From Anopheles merus (Eukaryota; Arthropoda; Insecta; Diptera; Culicidae): a stretch of DNA of 64,000 nt. The position numbers and the translations under genes are program-made. This document shows positions 23,451 through 35,812 of this stretch, one piece after another. The notes below the pieces were generated by a model, which saw only the letters and a program-made list of their open reading frames with translations, did no database searches and was not told where the DNA came from. The stretch spans positions 39,477,255 to 39,541,254 of the forward strand of contig NC_054083.1 in the NCBI RefSeq assembly GCF_017562075.2, read 5' to 3'. Each line of letters opens with the position of its first letter. The first letter of the stretch is position 1.

Positions 23451-25669
23451 TCCTTTTCACTTCACTTCCTTTTGACGGATCCTCACTTCCATTTGTTTAG
23501 ATGTTATCAAAAATTGGAGCAGAAGTTCAATAAATATTACGAATACTGTAATAATTTCAGGAAAATTCATGTTTATGGATATAATCCTCACAGTATTCAA
23601 AACCACATCTTTAAACTTGCCAATTAAGTAATCTCTTCCATCCCTTTAATTTAGTAATTAAACTAAATCACATCATTATCTCATCCACTAATATCTCACG
23701 ACACACTGGCGGGAGCTCCTGATTACAGAGGACCCCTTATCAATTCCCACGTTTCAAACGGGTTTTGAACTAAAATCATCGCTTAAAGCCCTGCACGCCG
23801 TTTCATTTTACGACCCCATGTTCTTATCGGTGTGGGGACCGAGCCGGGACGAACAAAAAAAAAAAACGCTGCTCCACCAACATACTAATTAATTACAACA
23901 CTATTGCTACCGAGGGGACCACACTGGTCACTGATTATGCAAAAGCGTGATGCAACCGGCGTGCAGCATTTCTCCAGCATTCAATCGGCTGATAAACTCG
24001 TGGGGCAACTCCCCGTCCCCCGTGATGTATGAATTGTGATCCTTTAGTTATATTTGTATCATATAAGCATCTCGCACTCTCTCCCCGTCACCTGAACAGA
24101 CCAAATTATGCATTATTCAAATCCCTACACGAGGTTGGCGTTGGTTATTATAAAACTGTAATTTGAAGTACTGGAACAAACCACTCCGGACGAATCGGGT
24201 TCCACACTCTTTGTGGAATACGCACGGTATGAGTGTTTAACGTGTGTTTTTAGTCCTTACACCCGGGTTGCAAATTGTCACATTTGCATGAAATTATGAT
24301 TATTTAGTTCAAGGTTTTATTGCACAATGTTGCATGCCCTGTGCTTCTGCCGATGGGAAGTAAATAGAGTTAAATAAAGCTTAAAATCATAAACATAGGT
24401 ACAGGTTAGTATGTTGAACATAATAAAATAAGATATAAATATGGTCAACATGTTGCAGATAAGTGAGCCAACAGTGATATTAAATATATTAAATAAAAAT
24501 AATGGATAATATTCCCTAATAATTTTTATAAAAATAGTTATCGAAATACATGTTAATTTCGTATCGAATTTATATCACAAAATTTGATCCAATATGATGA
24601 AAAAATATTACCTTAAAAATAACCTTAAAGTGATGATCAAACATCGTCCTACTTCAATGATAGTTTGATCGATTTTTCTTATGATGCTGCATCTCCCAAG
24701 AGTCCGTTTTTTCCTTCCCAAGCCTTTCACTCACTCATATTTCCTTTTCAACTTTTTGCTATCATGATTCCTTTTTCGTCCTCCTCCTCCTCGTTCACCA
24801 GTTGATAGCATTTCAACACATAATTTACTAGCACTTCGGGCAACGAAAAACAACACACACACTCCTCACATGAAGGTCTATCGTCAGTCCTTTCAGGATC
24901 AGGATCACACACATCAACACATCGAAAATCACTCGCCTACTCAGCGCTCCTTTCATGCTTCTTGCTCGGCTCGTCTCGGCTCCTCCAACAGGCGATTATC
25001 CTGTTGCGAAACGTTGCGCAGCCATCTTCCACCAATACATGGTGGAAATGTTTCATTTTTTTTTTCTTTCTGTTCTTCTTCTACTTTCTCCATCCATAAG
25101 CTTTCCATCACTGGTTTGCTGATCGAAGCCTGGGACTCGGCGAAAGGTGGAAGTTTTATCGATAACGATCGTATCGGCCCGCAAGGCTTTAAGATTATAT
25201 ATCCGAACTGAGGGAAAGGAAACATCATTTGGGGTTGGCGCTTTGCCGAAAAGAAAAAACACCTCAGATGGCATAATAGTGAAAAGCACTTATCATTGTC
25301 GTCATCGTCAGCTTGTTTTGGGGTGTTTTTCGCCAAGGAGCCTATATTCTTTCGATTGATGTGGCTTAAATTGTAGAACTTTTTTTTTTACTTTTTACAG
25401 AATCTTTAAACGATAGGAAAGAAATTTATGGAGAGTTTCCTAAGTTTAAATAATGTTTGAGAAAATAAAGCTTAAAAATGAGAAAACAATAATTAATAGC
25501 TATGATTTTGTTTGCTAAATTCATGACAATAATTCCAGGACTTCTTTACGCTTGTTCTTTACATCTCATTAAAGGGATTTTACTGCTTTTTCAATACTTT
25601 TGAAACTATTTTATGGTTAATTTTGTACTAAATAGTCAATAAATTGAGAGTAAAATCGAAAAGTAAGTA
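23451..25669. other. Intergenic DNA without recognised features
   Basis: GC-moderate sequence to about 24350, then AT-rich to 24680, then mixed. Open frames at 24870-25360 overlap on both strands and have no domain. I see nothing to annotate. Confidence 0.6.
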
Positions 25670-26016
25670 CAGTGCAGCGCCGTTTATCCGGGCTTCTCGG
25701 GACTTGACCTCGCCCGGATATGCGAATAACACCATTATGATACATTTTATCACCAGTCCCAATTAGTTTTTGGAAAATTATCTTATTTTTTTATAAAAAC
25801 AACCCAGTTTTAATTAACTTCATGTTTTTCCTATAAGAATATTCAAAATTTGCTTGAATTACCGTGTTTTTTGTTATGACAATGTGCTTTTTTAACCGCT
25901 TTTTCAAATATCTTCCTTATAACCCAATGTCACCATTGTATTGAACTGTCATTTCTCAACAGCACGGATAAACGGACAGCTGGATAAAAGGTACCCGGAT
26001 AAACGGCGCTGCACTG
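25670..26016. mobile_element. 347-bp pogo/Tigger-type MITE
   Basis: The left terminus starts CAGTGCAGCGCCGTTTATCC. The right terminus is its exact reverse complement over at least that length. TA flanks both ends (25668-25669, 26017-26018). Internal words GGATAAACGGACAGCTGGAT and CCCGGATATGCG repeat the terminal motif, as in Tigger-like non-autonomous elements. The interior is AT-rich with no transposase. The near-perfect ends suggest moderate age. Confidence 0.85.
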
Positions 26017-26488
26017 TAGAAGAATTTTAACAATTCTTGGAAATCGTTGCATCATCGTTGAAATACTTAAATAAGCTCAAAAGCCAAGCAGTCAATTACG
26101 TCTTAATTACAATGCATTAATTTAATCTCATTGTAAGAGTGCAAAAGCATTGTTAAATTGAGTCGAATCATATCAATCAAACGTTCCGTTGAATAAAAAA
26201 CTGTTAATTATCTCCACTTGAAGCGAAAACAACTGTAATAACTGCAGTCAAAACAAAAAAGGGCACATTCATACTATGATTTCAAAACCGTTTCATTAAC
26301 CACCATAATACTGATTTGGACAATTGTAGTTTTTCGCGTTTCACTCCTTTTGTTTCATTACACAACACACATGCCACATCTGCCTTTGCCTTGCCCAGTG
26401 CATTGAAACAGACGCCACTGTCACCGCGCGGTTCAATTATATCGCTCAAAAGCAGAAGCAGAAATTTATTTACACACCACAAATGACA

Positions 26489-26491
<3 letters not shown>

Positions 26492-26561
<70 letters not shown>
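26492..26561. repeat. (CA)n microsatellite
   Basis: About 70 bases of uninterrupted CA. The long Cys-Val and Val-Cys frames on the reverse strand are artefacts of it. Confidence 0.97.
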
Positions 26562-26563
<2 letters not shown>

Positions 26564-27669
26564 CCAGTAAAAAAAAACGCAATAAGTGCACTAAATAAAC
26601 TGATTCTTTTGGTAACGACATAAATCCCCCCGCTACGATTCGGAACCCGGGGACAAAACAAAAAAAACCACCCAACTATCCGGTGCTGTGACTGTGAATG
26701 TGTGTTAGCACACCAATAAGCGGAACAAGCGAGCGGAACCCCGTAATAAGGCCACCAAGTGGTGGCGCTTAAATTATGTCAACGATAATGATGTGTGCCG
26801 GGTAATTAATTGTTTAAACTTTATTAAAAATTATCATAAATTTTATTTAATTGGATTGAACTTTTTAAACAATTGCGTGTTTGCGAGTGTGTGTGTGTGT
26901 GAGAGTGATGTTCTTTCAGTTTGTACTGGACTGCGGACTGGTATCGAATGCGTCAAGCAGTCATACAGGTCAGTTCTGTTTGTGCAGCATCAGGTAATGA
27001 TGGTCTGCGTTCAAATGCAAATAGTAAGTTTAGCAACAGATGGTAGTGTTTATGTTTTATGTGATCACAATGATTTATGGGCAATATTTTAAGCTGAGTT
27101 TTAGTTTTTCTGCCTTTGGATTAACAGGCAATTAATAATCAGGCAATTAATAAACAGGAGATTAATAGCAATAGTACAGTTTCTGCAAGTATTTCTTTGA
27201 TGCTCTATAATGCAATGCACGTCATCTCTGAATGTTAATTGTTATAGAGATTTTGAGCGTGTTGGTCTCATTCACCTCTTAACTACGTATGAGATTTCTT
27301 CTTCATTCATTCATTTCATTCTTCTTGGGCAAGTTAATAGAAACTAGATTGCAGATAGCGGTGGGCTGGCAGAAGAAGCTCTCCAAAATCAAGGTAATAG
27401 AGAGGCTAACCCCACTAATGAACTATGATGTCCTGGGTGTCTTATGTCCTGAGTGTCCACTTGCTACAAATTTCGTCAGCAGATACCAAGCTAGCTTTGT
27501 TGGAGACAAATCATAGAACTCATATGTTTCATAGAACTTGCACTTATTTCCACTCTCTAATTGGCCCTTTACGTGAAGCTTTACGCACGAAACTTTTATG
27601 AAGAAAATGGCCCCTTTGGTTACAAAGTTTGACGACCGTTGCTCTAACACGATTCCTCTATAGACACAA
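26562..27669. other. Intergenic DNA without recognised features
   Basis: AT-rich with a short TG run at 26887-26902 and a small direct repeat AGGCAATTAATA near 27127-27150. No coding signal is seen. Confidence 0.6.
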
Positions 27670-27932
27670 GTCTTGCAGCACCCGAGAGGAGGATGCAAAT
27701 GCTCTGGGCTTATTGAAGCGACGCATCCTCTGGATCTTTGGTGATGTGTTGGAGCATGGAGGGTGAAGGCGATGCCCCACCAAGAAGGTGTTCAACAGCT
27801 ATGCACAGTATGGTGCAAGGCGTAGGGAAGCACATCGTGTTCGTAGGCTGAACCAGGTCTTGGGCAAGATCTGGTGCCTACATCGAGGGAAAACAGCAGC
27901 CAGGAACCGATCACTGCTAGAAGCCAGGACTG
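27670..27932 (+). mobile_element. Non-LTR retrotransposon fragment, RT C-terminus (plus strand)
   Basis: The + strand reads EEDANALGLLKRRILWIFGD, then after a stop and frame change KKVFNSYAQYGARRREAHRV and RRL. This corresponds to the segment TEDANALAIFVRRVLRTIFG of the copy at 34.4 kb and to the arginine-rich C-terminal end of this group of elements. Stops and shifts show it is dead. Its 3' end abuts a CT microsatellite, on the other side of which a related element lies in the opposite orientation. Confidence 0.65.
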
Positions 27933-27936
27933 ACCA

Positions 27937-27998
27937 TTCTGTTCTCTCTCTCTCTCTCCCTCTCTTTCTCTCTCTCTCTATCTATCTCTCTCTCTCTT
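27937..27998. repeat. (CT)n microsatellite between two LINE fragments
   Basis: CT dinucleotides with a few CTAT and TTT interruptions. On the reverse strand it could be the degraded tail of the LINE fragment that starts at 28001. Confidence 0.85.
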
Positions 27999-28896
27999 GT
28001 TGGCCTGCTCACGATAGAGCACATCGGTGTGGGATGGCTCGGTCCATAATCACTCTCCAAGATGCTCGGTCTCTGGCTGCAGCCTCCCATCCATGTAGAC
28101 ACCCAATCTCTGACAGGTCTCGCTTCACCTGATCCAGCCATCAAGTTTGCTATGGTTGCCGGACTGGGGATCACTGTCGAACACCTTCTTGGAGGGGCAT
28201 GAATCAGGCATCCTCATGACAACCATCGTATCCTGCCAGCCTTCGCCACCGTCAGGATGCTCGGTTCGCCGTCTCACATGTCGTGCGGGCTTGAAGTCTT
28301 CTGGAACTGAGCAGTCGGTGAACCCCATAGTATGCCCGATTCTCTTGCACATTGCGTCTCCGGATTTCGCTGCTGATGTCATTGTCCGAAGTAACCGAGA
28401 CCGTCCCGAGATAGTAGAACTCCTTTACTACCTCGAGATTGTCGCCTTCAACTAATACACTGCTTCCGAGATGGTCTGAGTCACCGGCAAGCAGGTACTT
28501 TGTCTTCGTCGCACTGATTCTCAATCCAATTCTTGCGGCTTCGCGCTTGAGTCCGGTGTACGCCTCACACTCCTTCACTGTTGTCCTACCTATGATCTCG
28601 ATGTCATTCGCGAAGCCAAGAAATTGGAGAGACCGGTAGAGGATCGTGACACGGCTGTCGATGTCTAGCCCGGTGCTGCGAATGACACCTTCCAGGGCGA
28701 TGTTCAAGAGCAGACAGGAGAGTCCGTCACCTTGCCTCACTGTCGGAACTTCTGGAGGATCTGCTGCAGAGTGAAAATTTAGTCGGTCTTTTGTTTCTGT
28801 GCTTACAATGTGTTCCTTAATGCTCTCCCTAAACACTAATTCACCAAGTGCTCTAGTGAAGTTAAACATTGCTGAATGCATACCTTTAGGCGTCAA
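27999..28896 (-). pseudogene. Non-LTR reverse-transcriptase pseudogene, internally deleted
   Basis: The reverse strand reads QGDGLSCLLLNIALEGVIRS, then SRSLQFLG-type sequence with FANDIEIIG, then LKREAARIGLRISATKTKYL and FYYLGTV. This is the palm and thumb of a LINE reverse transcriptase. The usual FADD catalytic box reads FAND, so one catalytic Asp is lost. Compared with the related copy at 34.08-35.81 kb, about 220 bases are missing at about 28750, where VRQGD-coding sequence joins sequence equivalent to about 35204. The 3' non-coding part (27999-28250) is homologous to 34104-34260. The copy is inactive. Confidence 0.85.
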
Positions 28897-31800
28897 AGCC
28901 TATGCTTTCGTAGAGCTTTTGTCATTCCTTGCTTTGGGCTCAGTTTGTGCTATTTCTTTACCGTTTTAAATACTAAATATTGAATTAATTAAGAATTCAA
29001 ATAACAGTGAAATATCAGTGACAGTGAAATGAAGCTACAAAATTCAACTTCAAGCTCACTGAATGCTTTTACCACTTTTTGTACCTCTCACCCCGTTGAT
29101 TCCAGGTGATCCAAATGTTATTCTTTGTTTGCCAATTTATTTTGCCAACCGATCATCGGCAGACCGTACCCATCCACGTCAACCGTCACCCCGTTCGGGC
29201 CGGGTTGCAGCCTTTGATCAGTGTTTGGGAAGTAAAAAGGCTTCCTACCACTCGCCGTTTCCGTCCGTCCGTTCCCGTTCCTTGTGCTCTACCGTAACCT
29301 TTAGTAACGGGCTCCACCCCCGCGAGGGACGGACGATGGAACAGGAAAGAACAGCAAAGACAGCTACTACCAACTGTCTCCGCACAGTACAGGGCTGCTT
29401 GTATGGGACGGGACCGCTGCTAACCTGGTTATCTGGTATTTTTCTTTACCGGGAAGCTAGCCACCCCAGCCACGATAGTCATCTCCGGCCCCCGGGGGCG
29501 AAAGATGCCACTGCTCCTGCCTGGCGATGAACGGTCGCGATAATATTTCGCCAGAAAAATCGTCCTGATCAAAGGCGCATAATGATAAGAAAATATTTTC
29601 GTTCACTGCCGGAGCCTTTGAGTCGGAGGGGGGGTTTGGCCGGTTTTCCTCTGTTTTGTTTCTTGAAGCACGGGTACGTTTCACTTCTCAATTGAAAGCT
29701 AGGTTGCCGCTCGGTTGACTTCTCACAATCTTCACAAAAGGTAGCTACCGGGAATGCGGAACGGCACGAGCAGAAGAAAAAAATACCACCCCACCTCATC
29801 TCAGCGGAAACAACTCACACAAAATGGCACAAAGCGAGGGGGCATGAACGTGACATGTAGATAATTGCCTCACGGTCGCTTCTTGTACGTTTGCATAAAC
29901 GTCAAGCCGAACGAGCACTACGGTACTCGGTAAGTGGTTGTTGCACAGTGGGAAGAGGACACATTCAAAGCGCACCGTCAGTTCAGGTTCGCTCTTCGGG
30001 TTAATGGTGTCGTTAACTGTGAAATTATATTCTTTTAAAAACAACTGTTGGTCTAATGATACTCTCCGCCGCATTGCATCCCTCCATTCCTATTCCAGCT
30101 ATCGAAAAGGGAGGAGATTTTTCAAAAGCTAACGAAGGCTAACCCCCATCGCTTCACTGGACAAGAATTATGAAAAATCCATCATTTTGCTTTCTCTCTC
30201 TCTCTTTCTTCTCCTCTACCAACCCATAGAACCGTCAACGCAGTAGGGCAATAGGGCAACAAATGATCGTCCATTAGTCTTCGATGTCATTAACGGATGT
30301 AGGAATTAATGGATTTCATAAATTCCCAACTCCGGGACGACTGCCAGCTTGCACGCCGTGAACGGTCTGGTCGTATTTCATTTTCATTACCGCGATCATA
30401 CCGTGGTGCGAATTAGTTTTAATGCGCCCGATTTGCGTTCGAGCTGGCGGGTGGCCCTCTAGAGCGAGAGGGATATAATTCCGAGCAGGGTTTAGATTAC
30501 CTGAAATAAACGGGTAATTAGTGTGTGACACGGTTGTGCAGATAGATCTGGTTATTTGTCATGCGATGTTTGTTGCTAATAGTTGAATAGTTTGTAATTT
30601 TTAACGGTAATAAGAGATTGTTCTGAATCTAAGTAACAAATTTTATAGGGTTTAACGTATAATTTGAAAAAAGGAATTTCAACGGCTCCTTTGATCACAC
30701 TACAAAGAACTGTCAAAAGGTGAAATATTCCGTCAAACTTAAAAAGTACGTTAAAGAAAATTTAGCAAAAGGAAAGACGAAACAAACGTTTAAATTAAAT
30801 GAACCTTAAAGACTTGCTTTGAATTCACTTTAGTTTAAATTTCCTACTGATGTTTTTTTCTTGTCTCAAGCAAACCTTCAGGGCGTGATTTGTTAAACTG
30901 TGATATTTATCATCCCGTTCGACCGTATCAAATCGATTGCAGAGGGTTTTGTTTCCCCTACACCCAACCAAGAACGGATGTCAGGAACAAAAACATTAAC
31001 TAATGCTAGCCATGGCCCTCACAGCCCCCACAGAGCCCCTTTTCGTTCGCCTTTCCCCACCAAACACTTGACCAACACCCGAGCGGAGAGGGATGGAGAA
31101 CGAACCTGTAAATATGCTACACGTGCCTAAGGACGGTATTAGAGCAAAGTCGTGCCATGACCCGTACGCGAGGGGGAACCGAGGCTATTTGTTTGTGGCT
31201 CACACCATACGTTTTACCTTCCAGCGCCTTCGCTTCCCACCACCACCACCAACCGCCAGCAAAAAGGACGCCAAAACAGTTAATGAGTCAGAAAATCACC
31301 AAAACGAGGGTTTCCTTCTCATTAGCGTCGTGCTGCTCGGAGTGGGATTTTACACAGAGGGATATGTTTGCAGTGGAAAGGGCTGGCAAAACATGTTGTT
31401 GTTGAGTGTGAAACATAAACGCGTCATTGAAAGATTTTCGTGACCACCGGCACAGCAAGGGTTTCGAACGATGTAAGCACGATGATTAGTGGGTTTTAAT
31501 TGGTGGTTAATTTTTTGACCGAACCATAACCTCACGGAACACGGTCACGGTGGTGGTGTTTTGGTGTAGAGAAAAAAAAAACGAGCATTACGAAAACTGC
31601 TCAACCGCTCAAGCTTTGGAATTGGATTTCATCTCTTGAGACCCATCTAACCCACACCGCTTGACTCCGTTTTTCGGGCAAAATGGGCATTCCACTGGAG
31701 AGGGAGCAGAAGAAGATTGTTTCATCAGCGTACCCACATTGGCTCGCTGAAAATGGAAAACAATTTGCACAACAATTTCGAGCACTCGCAATTTAATCCT

Positions 31801-34079
31801 CCATTTAGCACAAAAATCCTTTTGCATTCGCCGAGCCGAGCCGTGCCGAGCCGATTGATGGCGAGCGGTGGGAGCGGTCGAACGGGTGGCAGAAGAAAAG
31901 CACCGCAACGGCGAAACCGTTGTTGCCAGTTGGAAACGAAATGATTTAATTGTTGCCTTTTAAATAATAAATGCCCATTTAGCGTATTGGGTGGCGCGGC
32001 TGGGCCGTTTGCGCTGGCATTTGATGCCCGCCGCTGATCGTATTACCGATGGTTTTTCCAGCCTGGAAAATGGACGCTGATGGAGTTGGTTTTGGGTTTT
32101 TGGGGTGACCCGGCTGACACTTGAGGGAAAGCAGTGGATGGTTATTTTAGAGTAGCATTTCAATTGTTAGATAGAATATAAAATTAGTAAAATGTCACAT
32201 TTTTTTTGTACAAATTTAAAATTTTGAGTGCATTGAACGGAAATAAAGATGAGTTAATTACAATAAGAGGTATAATTTACGCTTATTTTCAAGAAAAAAG
32301 GGTTTTTTTAATGTATACCTTATAAACCCGTAAACTATTGACATTCTAATGCACTTGTAGCTTGTGGAAACTCCCTCAAATGGTTAGTGTCGTCATAACT
32401 TTATTTACTATTTCAACTTGATGAAACGAGCAGCAGTTGCATGCTCCACGTATGATGATGACCATCACAAAATTCAGAAAACATGTTAGTCCTTTCCTGA
32501 AGATAGCACCGCAAATCAGCCCTCCCTTACACCGAAACAGCTCTATATTGGCTCTGGCGAGATAACAAACTGATTATTGGTACCAGTTCGGCACGGCAAG
32601 GGGGCACAGGCAGTAAACGAAACATCATCGTACATCTGTACCACATTTCATCTTTTTACGATCTCCTGTTGACATTTTATAGGTTTATTACTGTGCCGGC
32701 GGTAGTTTGCTTCGGGAAAGGCAACACTGTTCCTACCGCCCGAAGACTGAAGCGTGAAGGAAACAGTGAGCAACGGAGGAGCCATATGGGAATTTGGCCC
32801 AGTCTTGGGGATGACTTATTGCGAAACGGTTCTTTGCGAGTGTTCCCTCCCGGTGAGCAAAAGGTAGTCAATAATATTTTCCTTCTATAAAACATATTTC
32901 CGAGGGTCACAGCTTCGAAAAGGTAAATTGTGCACACGGGAATTAAAATAAAAAAATGATACATTCAACTTCGCAGAGGATCGAAGCATCGTTAAGGAGG
33001 TTTGAACAGGGGGAAACAGGGACAAAAGAGGGCTCCGATCGGCCCGGTTAGCGGTAAGCGAAAATATTATATCCATTTTATTGTGAATGCTTACACTTTT
33101 GCCACTTTTCGTTTACGCTTTTTACTTATTGATCGATTTAGCAAAAGCTTAAGCAAACCATTCCGATCCCGTGTCCCAGGAGTGGCGTAAAATAAAAAAG
33201 CGAATGCCTTTTTCGCTTCCAATATTAATTGACTTCGGCATTGGGGGGGGGGGCTGTGTCTTCCAAATGGTTGGGTTGTACGAAAAAAAACAACTCCTTT
33301 TCTGGTTCAACACAACGATCTGCAAGACACGAACACACAAAAGAACAACGGGGTGGAAATGAATAAATGCTCCAAAAATGGATAGCCATTACGCGATGAG
33401 GAAGTGTCTCTGGCACACAAACTTTCCCCATGGCCAGAGTTTTCTTAGCTGTGCAGCGTTGTTGGAACTGGGTCCCGAAACTGTCATCAAGAAAGTGGCC
33501 ATCCGAAATAGATGACTCCGATGAAACAGTCAGAAAGGAAATGAGCAGGACATTTTGCATTTCGGTTGGGACACACAAAAAAAGCAAGAAACAGGCAACA
33601 TTTTCCCGACGAATGCTAATTGTTATGCAGCGAATGTTTTCAAGGGACGGTGCTCATTATCGTGCCCCTTTTTTGTGGGGGGGGGGGGGTGGGGGGGTAG
33701 AGGGGGAGGGGGTCAAATTATTCATCCGTTTAAATGAACAAATTATCATACTTTAGTCGAAAGTGCAGTGCCATTACAAGTTATTCAGGTCGCGTTTTGC
33801 GCGCTGGCCTTACGGTTTCGTGTGAATTTGTTCGAGTATTTTGTTGTTTTGTTTTTTAGAAGAGAGTCTGATACAAAAGCTAGGTTAACGTTTTTTGCTT
33901 GATATTTTGATGTTTGATTGCACACTTCGGTTCTCTTATTTATTTTAAAATATTTTACTTTTCAACTGTTTTGATGCAGTTTTTTTATTGGTTTTCACTT
34001 GTTTTTTTTTTTAATAATGATTTCAGATAATTTTTTATAATCCTTTGGAATGTATCTTCTAAAAAAAATGAATAAAATA
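28897..34079. other. Non-coding DNA without recognised genes
   Basis: Open frames of 60-155 codons occur on both strands but overlap one another and show no domain. There are poly-G runs at 33245 and 33678-33697, AT-rich blocks at 30540-30900, 32160-32340 and 33880-34070, and CT or CA-rich bits. The stretches around 29060-29560 and 31000-31450 are GC-richer, but I cannot support an exon there. Confidence 0.55.
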
Positions 34080-35812
34080 CTTTTATACTTCTTCTTCATC
34101 TTGGCCTGCTCATGTACGAGCACGTCTAGTAGACATGGCCAGGTCGCCAATCCGTTTCCAGGAAACTCGGTCCTGGGCTGCAGTCCTCCAACCACGGCTG
34201 CATCCGATCTCCGACAGGTTCGACTCCACCTGATCCAGCCAGCGAGCTCGCTGTGCTCCTCTACGCCTCCGGCATCCTCATCACGTGTTCCAGCCATCGT
34301 ATCCTTCCGGCTTTGATGACCGTCAGGATATCAGCACCGCCAAATAGCTCAGCTAGCTCGTGGTTCATCCTCCTTCTCCACACGCCCTGCTCGCACACAC
34401 CGCCAAAGATAGTCCTTAGCACCCGCCGTACGAAAATGGCGAGAGCATTGGCGTCCTCCGTCAGTAAAGTCCAGGACTCGTACCCGTAGAGGACCACCGG
34501 ACGTATCAGTGTGCGATATATGGCGCATTTTGTGTGTTGCTGGAGTCTTCTGGATCGCAGGAGTTTATGGAGCCCGACGTAGGCACGACTTCCCTGAACA
34601 ATGCGCCTTCGGATTTCGCTGCTTACGTTGTTGTCCGAAGTTACGATCGTACCAAGGTAGCAGAGCTCCTCTACCACCTCGAGACCGTCAACTGATACTC
34701 TGCTTCCGAGTCGGGCTCTATCACGTACAGAGCCCCCGGCAAGCAGGTCGTTTGTCTTCGTCGCATTAATCCTCAATCCGATCCTCTCGGCCTCGCGTTT
34801 CAGTCAGGTGTACGCTTCGCACACCGCCGCAGTTGTACGTCCGATGATGTCGATGTCATCCGCGAAGCCAAGGAATTGGAGAGATCGGCTGAAAATCGTG
34901 CTCCGGATGTCGAAGCCCGCGCTTCGCATTACACCTTCCAGAGCGATGGTGAACAGCAAACAGGAGAGTCCGTCCTCTTGCCTCAGACCCAGGTGAGATT
35001 CGAACGATTCCGAAAGCATGTTCGTCACTCTCACCTTGCACTGCACCCCGTCCGTAGTGGCCCTCAACAGCCGTATCAGCTTCCCAGGGAATCCGTACTG
35101 CTGCATGGTGTTCCATAGCTCATTCCGGTCTATGGTATCGTAGGCCGCCTTGAAGTCGATGAACAGGTGGTACGTAGGGATCTGGTGCTCTCGGCATTTC
35201 TGGAGGATCTGCCGTAGAGTGAAGATTTGGTCGGTGGTCGATTTGCCTCCAACAAATCCAGCTTAGTAGTTGCCGACGAAATCAGTAGCAAGGGGCGAAA
35301 GTTTGCAGAAGAGTATTCGGGACAGGATCTTGTAGGCAGCATTCAGGACTGTGATGGCTCGGAAGATGGCACAATAGTTGCTCGTCCAACTCTTCGAAGC
35401 TGCGCTTCTTGTCCTGGAAGAGCTGGGTCTGCTGCGTCCTCAGTCGTCTGTAGTCTTCCACGTTCTGTCGGGTCTCGCGCTGGAGCATGCGGGCGTGCTT
35501 CTCGGAGAGTGCTCGTCTGCACTCATCATCAAACCATTCCTTCCTCTGGTTACGGGTCACGTGGCCAATTGTTCGCTCGGCCGTGCTGCTGATAGCTTGC
35601 TCCACCATACACCAGTGGTCATTGAGAGACATCGCCTCGGTGGTGGTGTCCTCCGGCAACGCTTCCCCAAGCGCGATTGCGAAGTCCCTCGCCACATCAG
35701 CTTGTTTCCGCCGGTCTGTGTGGAGCCTTGGGGTAGGCTGGTAGCGCAGTTTATTAGCCACGCAGAGGTTTTGGCGTAACTTAACCATAACCAGGAAGTC
35801 TGAGTCGACGTT
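34080..35812 (-). mobile_element. Non-LTR retrotransposon copy, truncated and broken
   Basis: Read on the reverse strand, the order is a pre-RT linker EWFDDECRRALSEKHARMLQ (about 35560-35450), a deletion junction near 35380, then LNAAYKILSRILFCKLSPLA (RT start), FIDFKAAYDTIDRNELWN (motif A, catalytic Asp kept), GLRQEDGLSCLLF (motif B, with Glu where the 28-kb copy has Gly), FADDIDIIG (motif C intact), and the C-terminal thumb to about 34260. The 3' end is a GAA-rich tail (34088-34098 on +). Several stops and frame changes break it. The 5' part, including the endonuclease, is absent beyond about 35812. It is the same family as the 28-kb copy. Confidence 0.88.

Noticed and set aside
29063..29530. 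155-codon + strand frame
   Set aside because: No domain, no splice sites in register and overlapping frames on the same strand.
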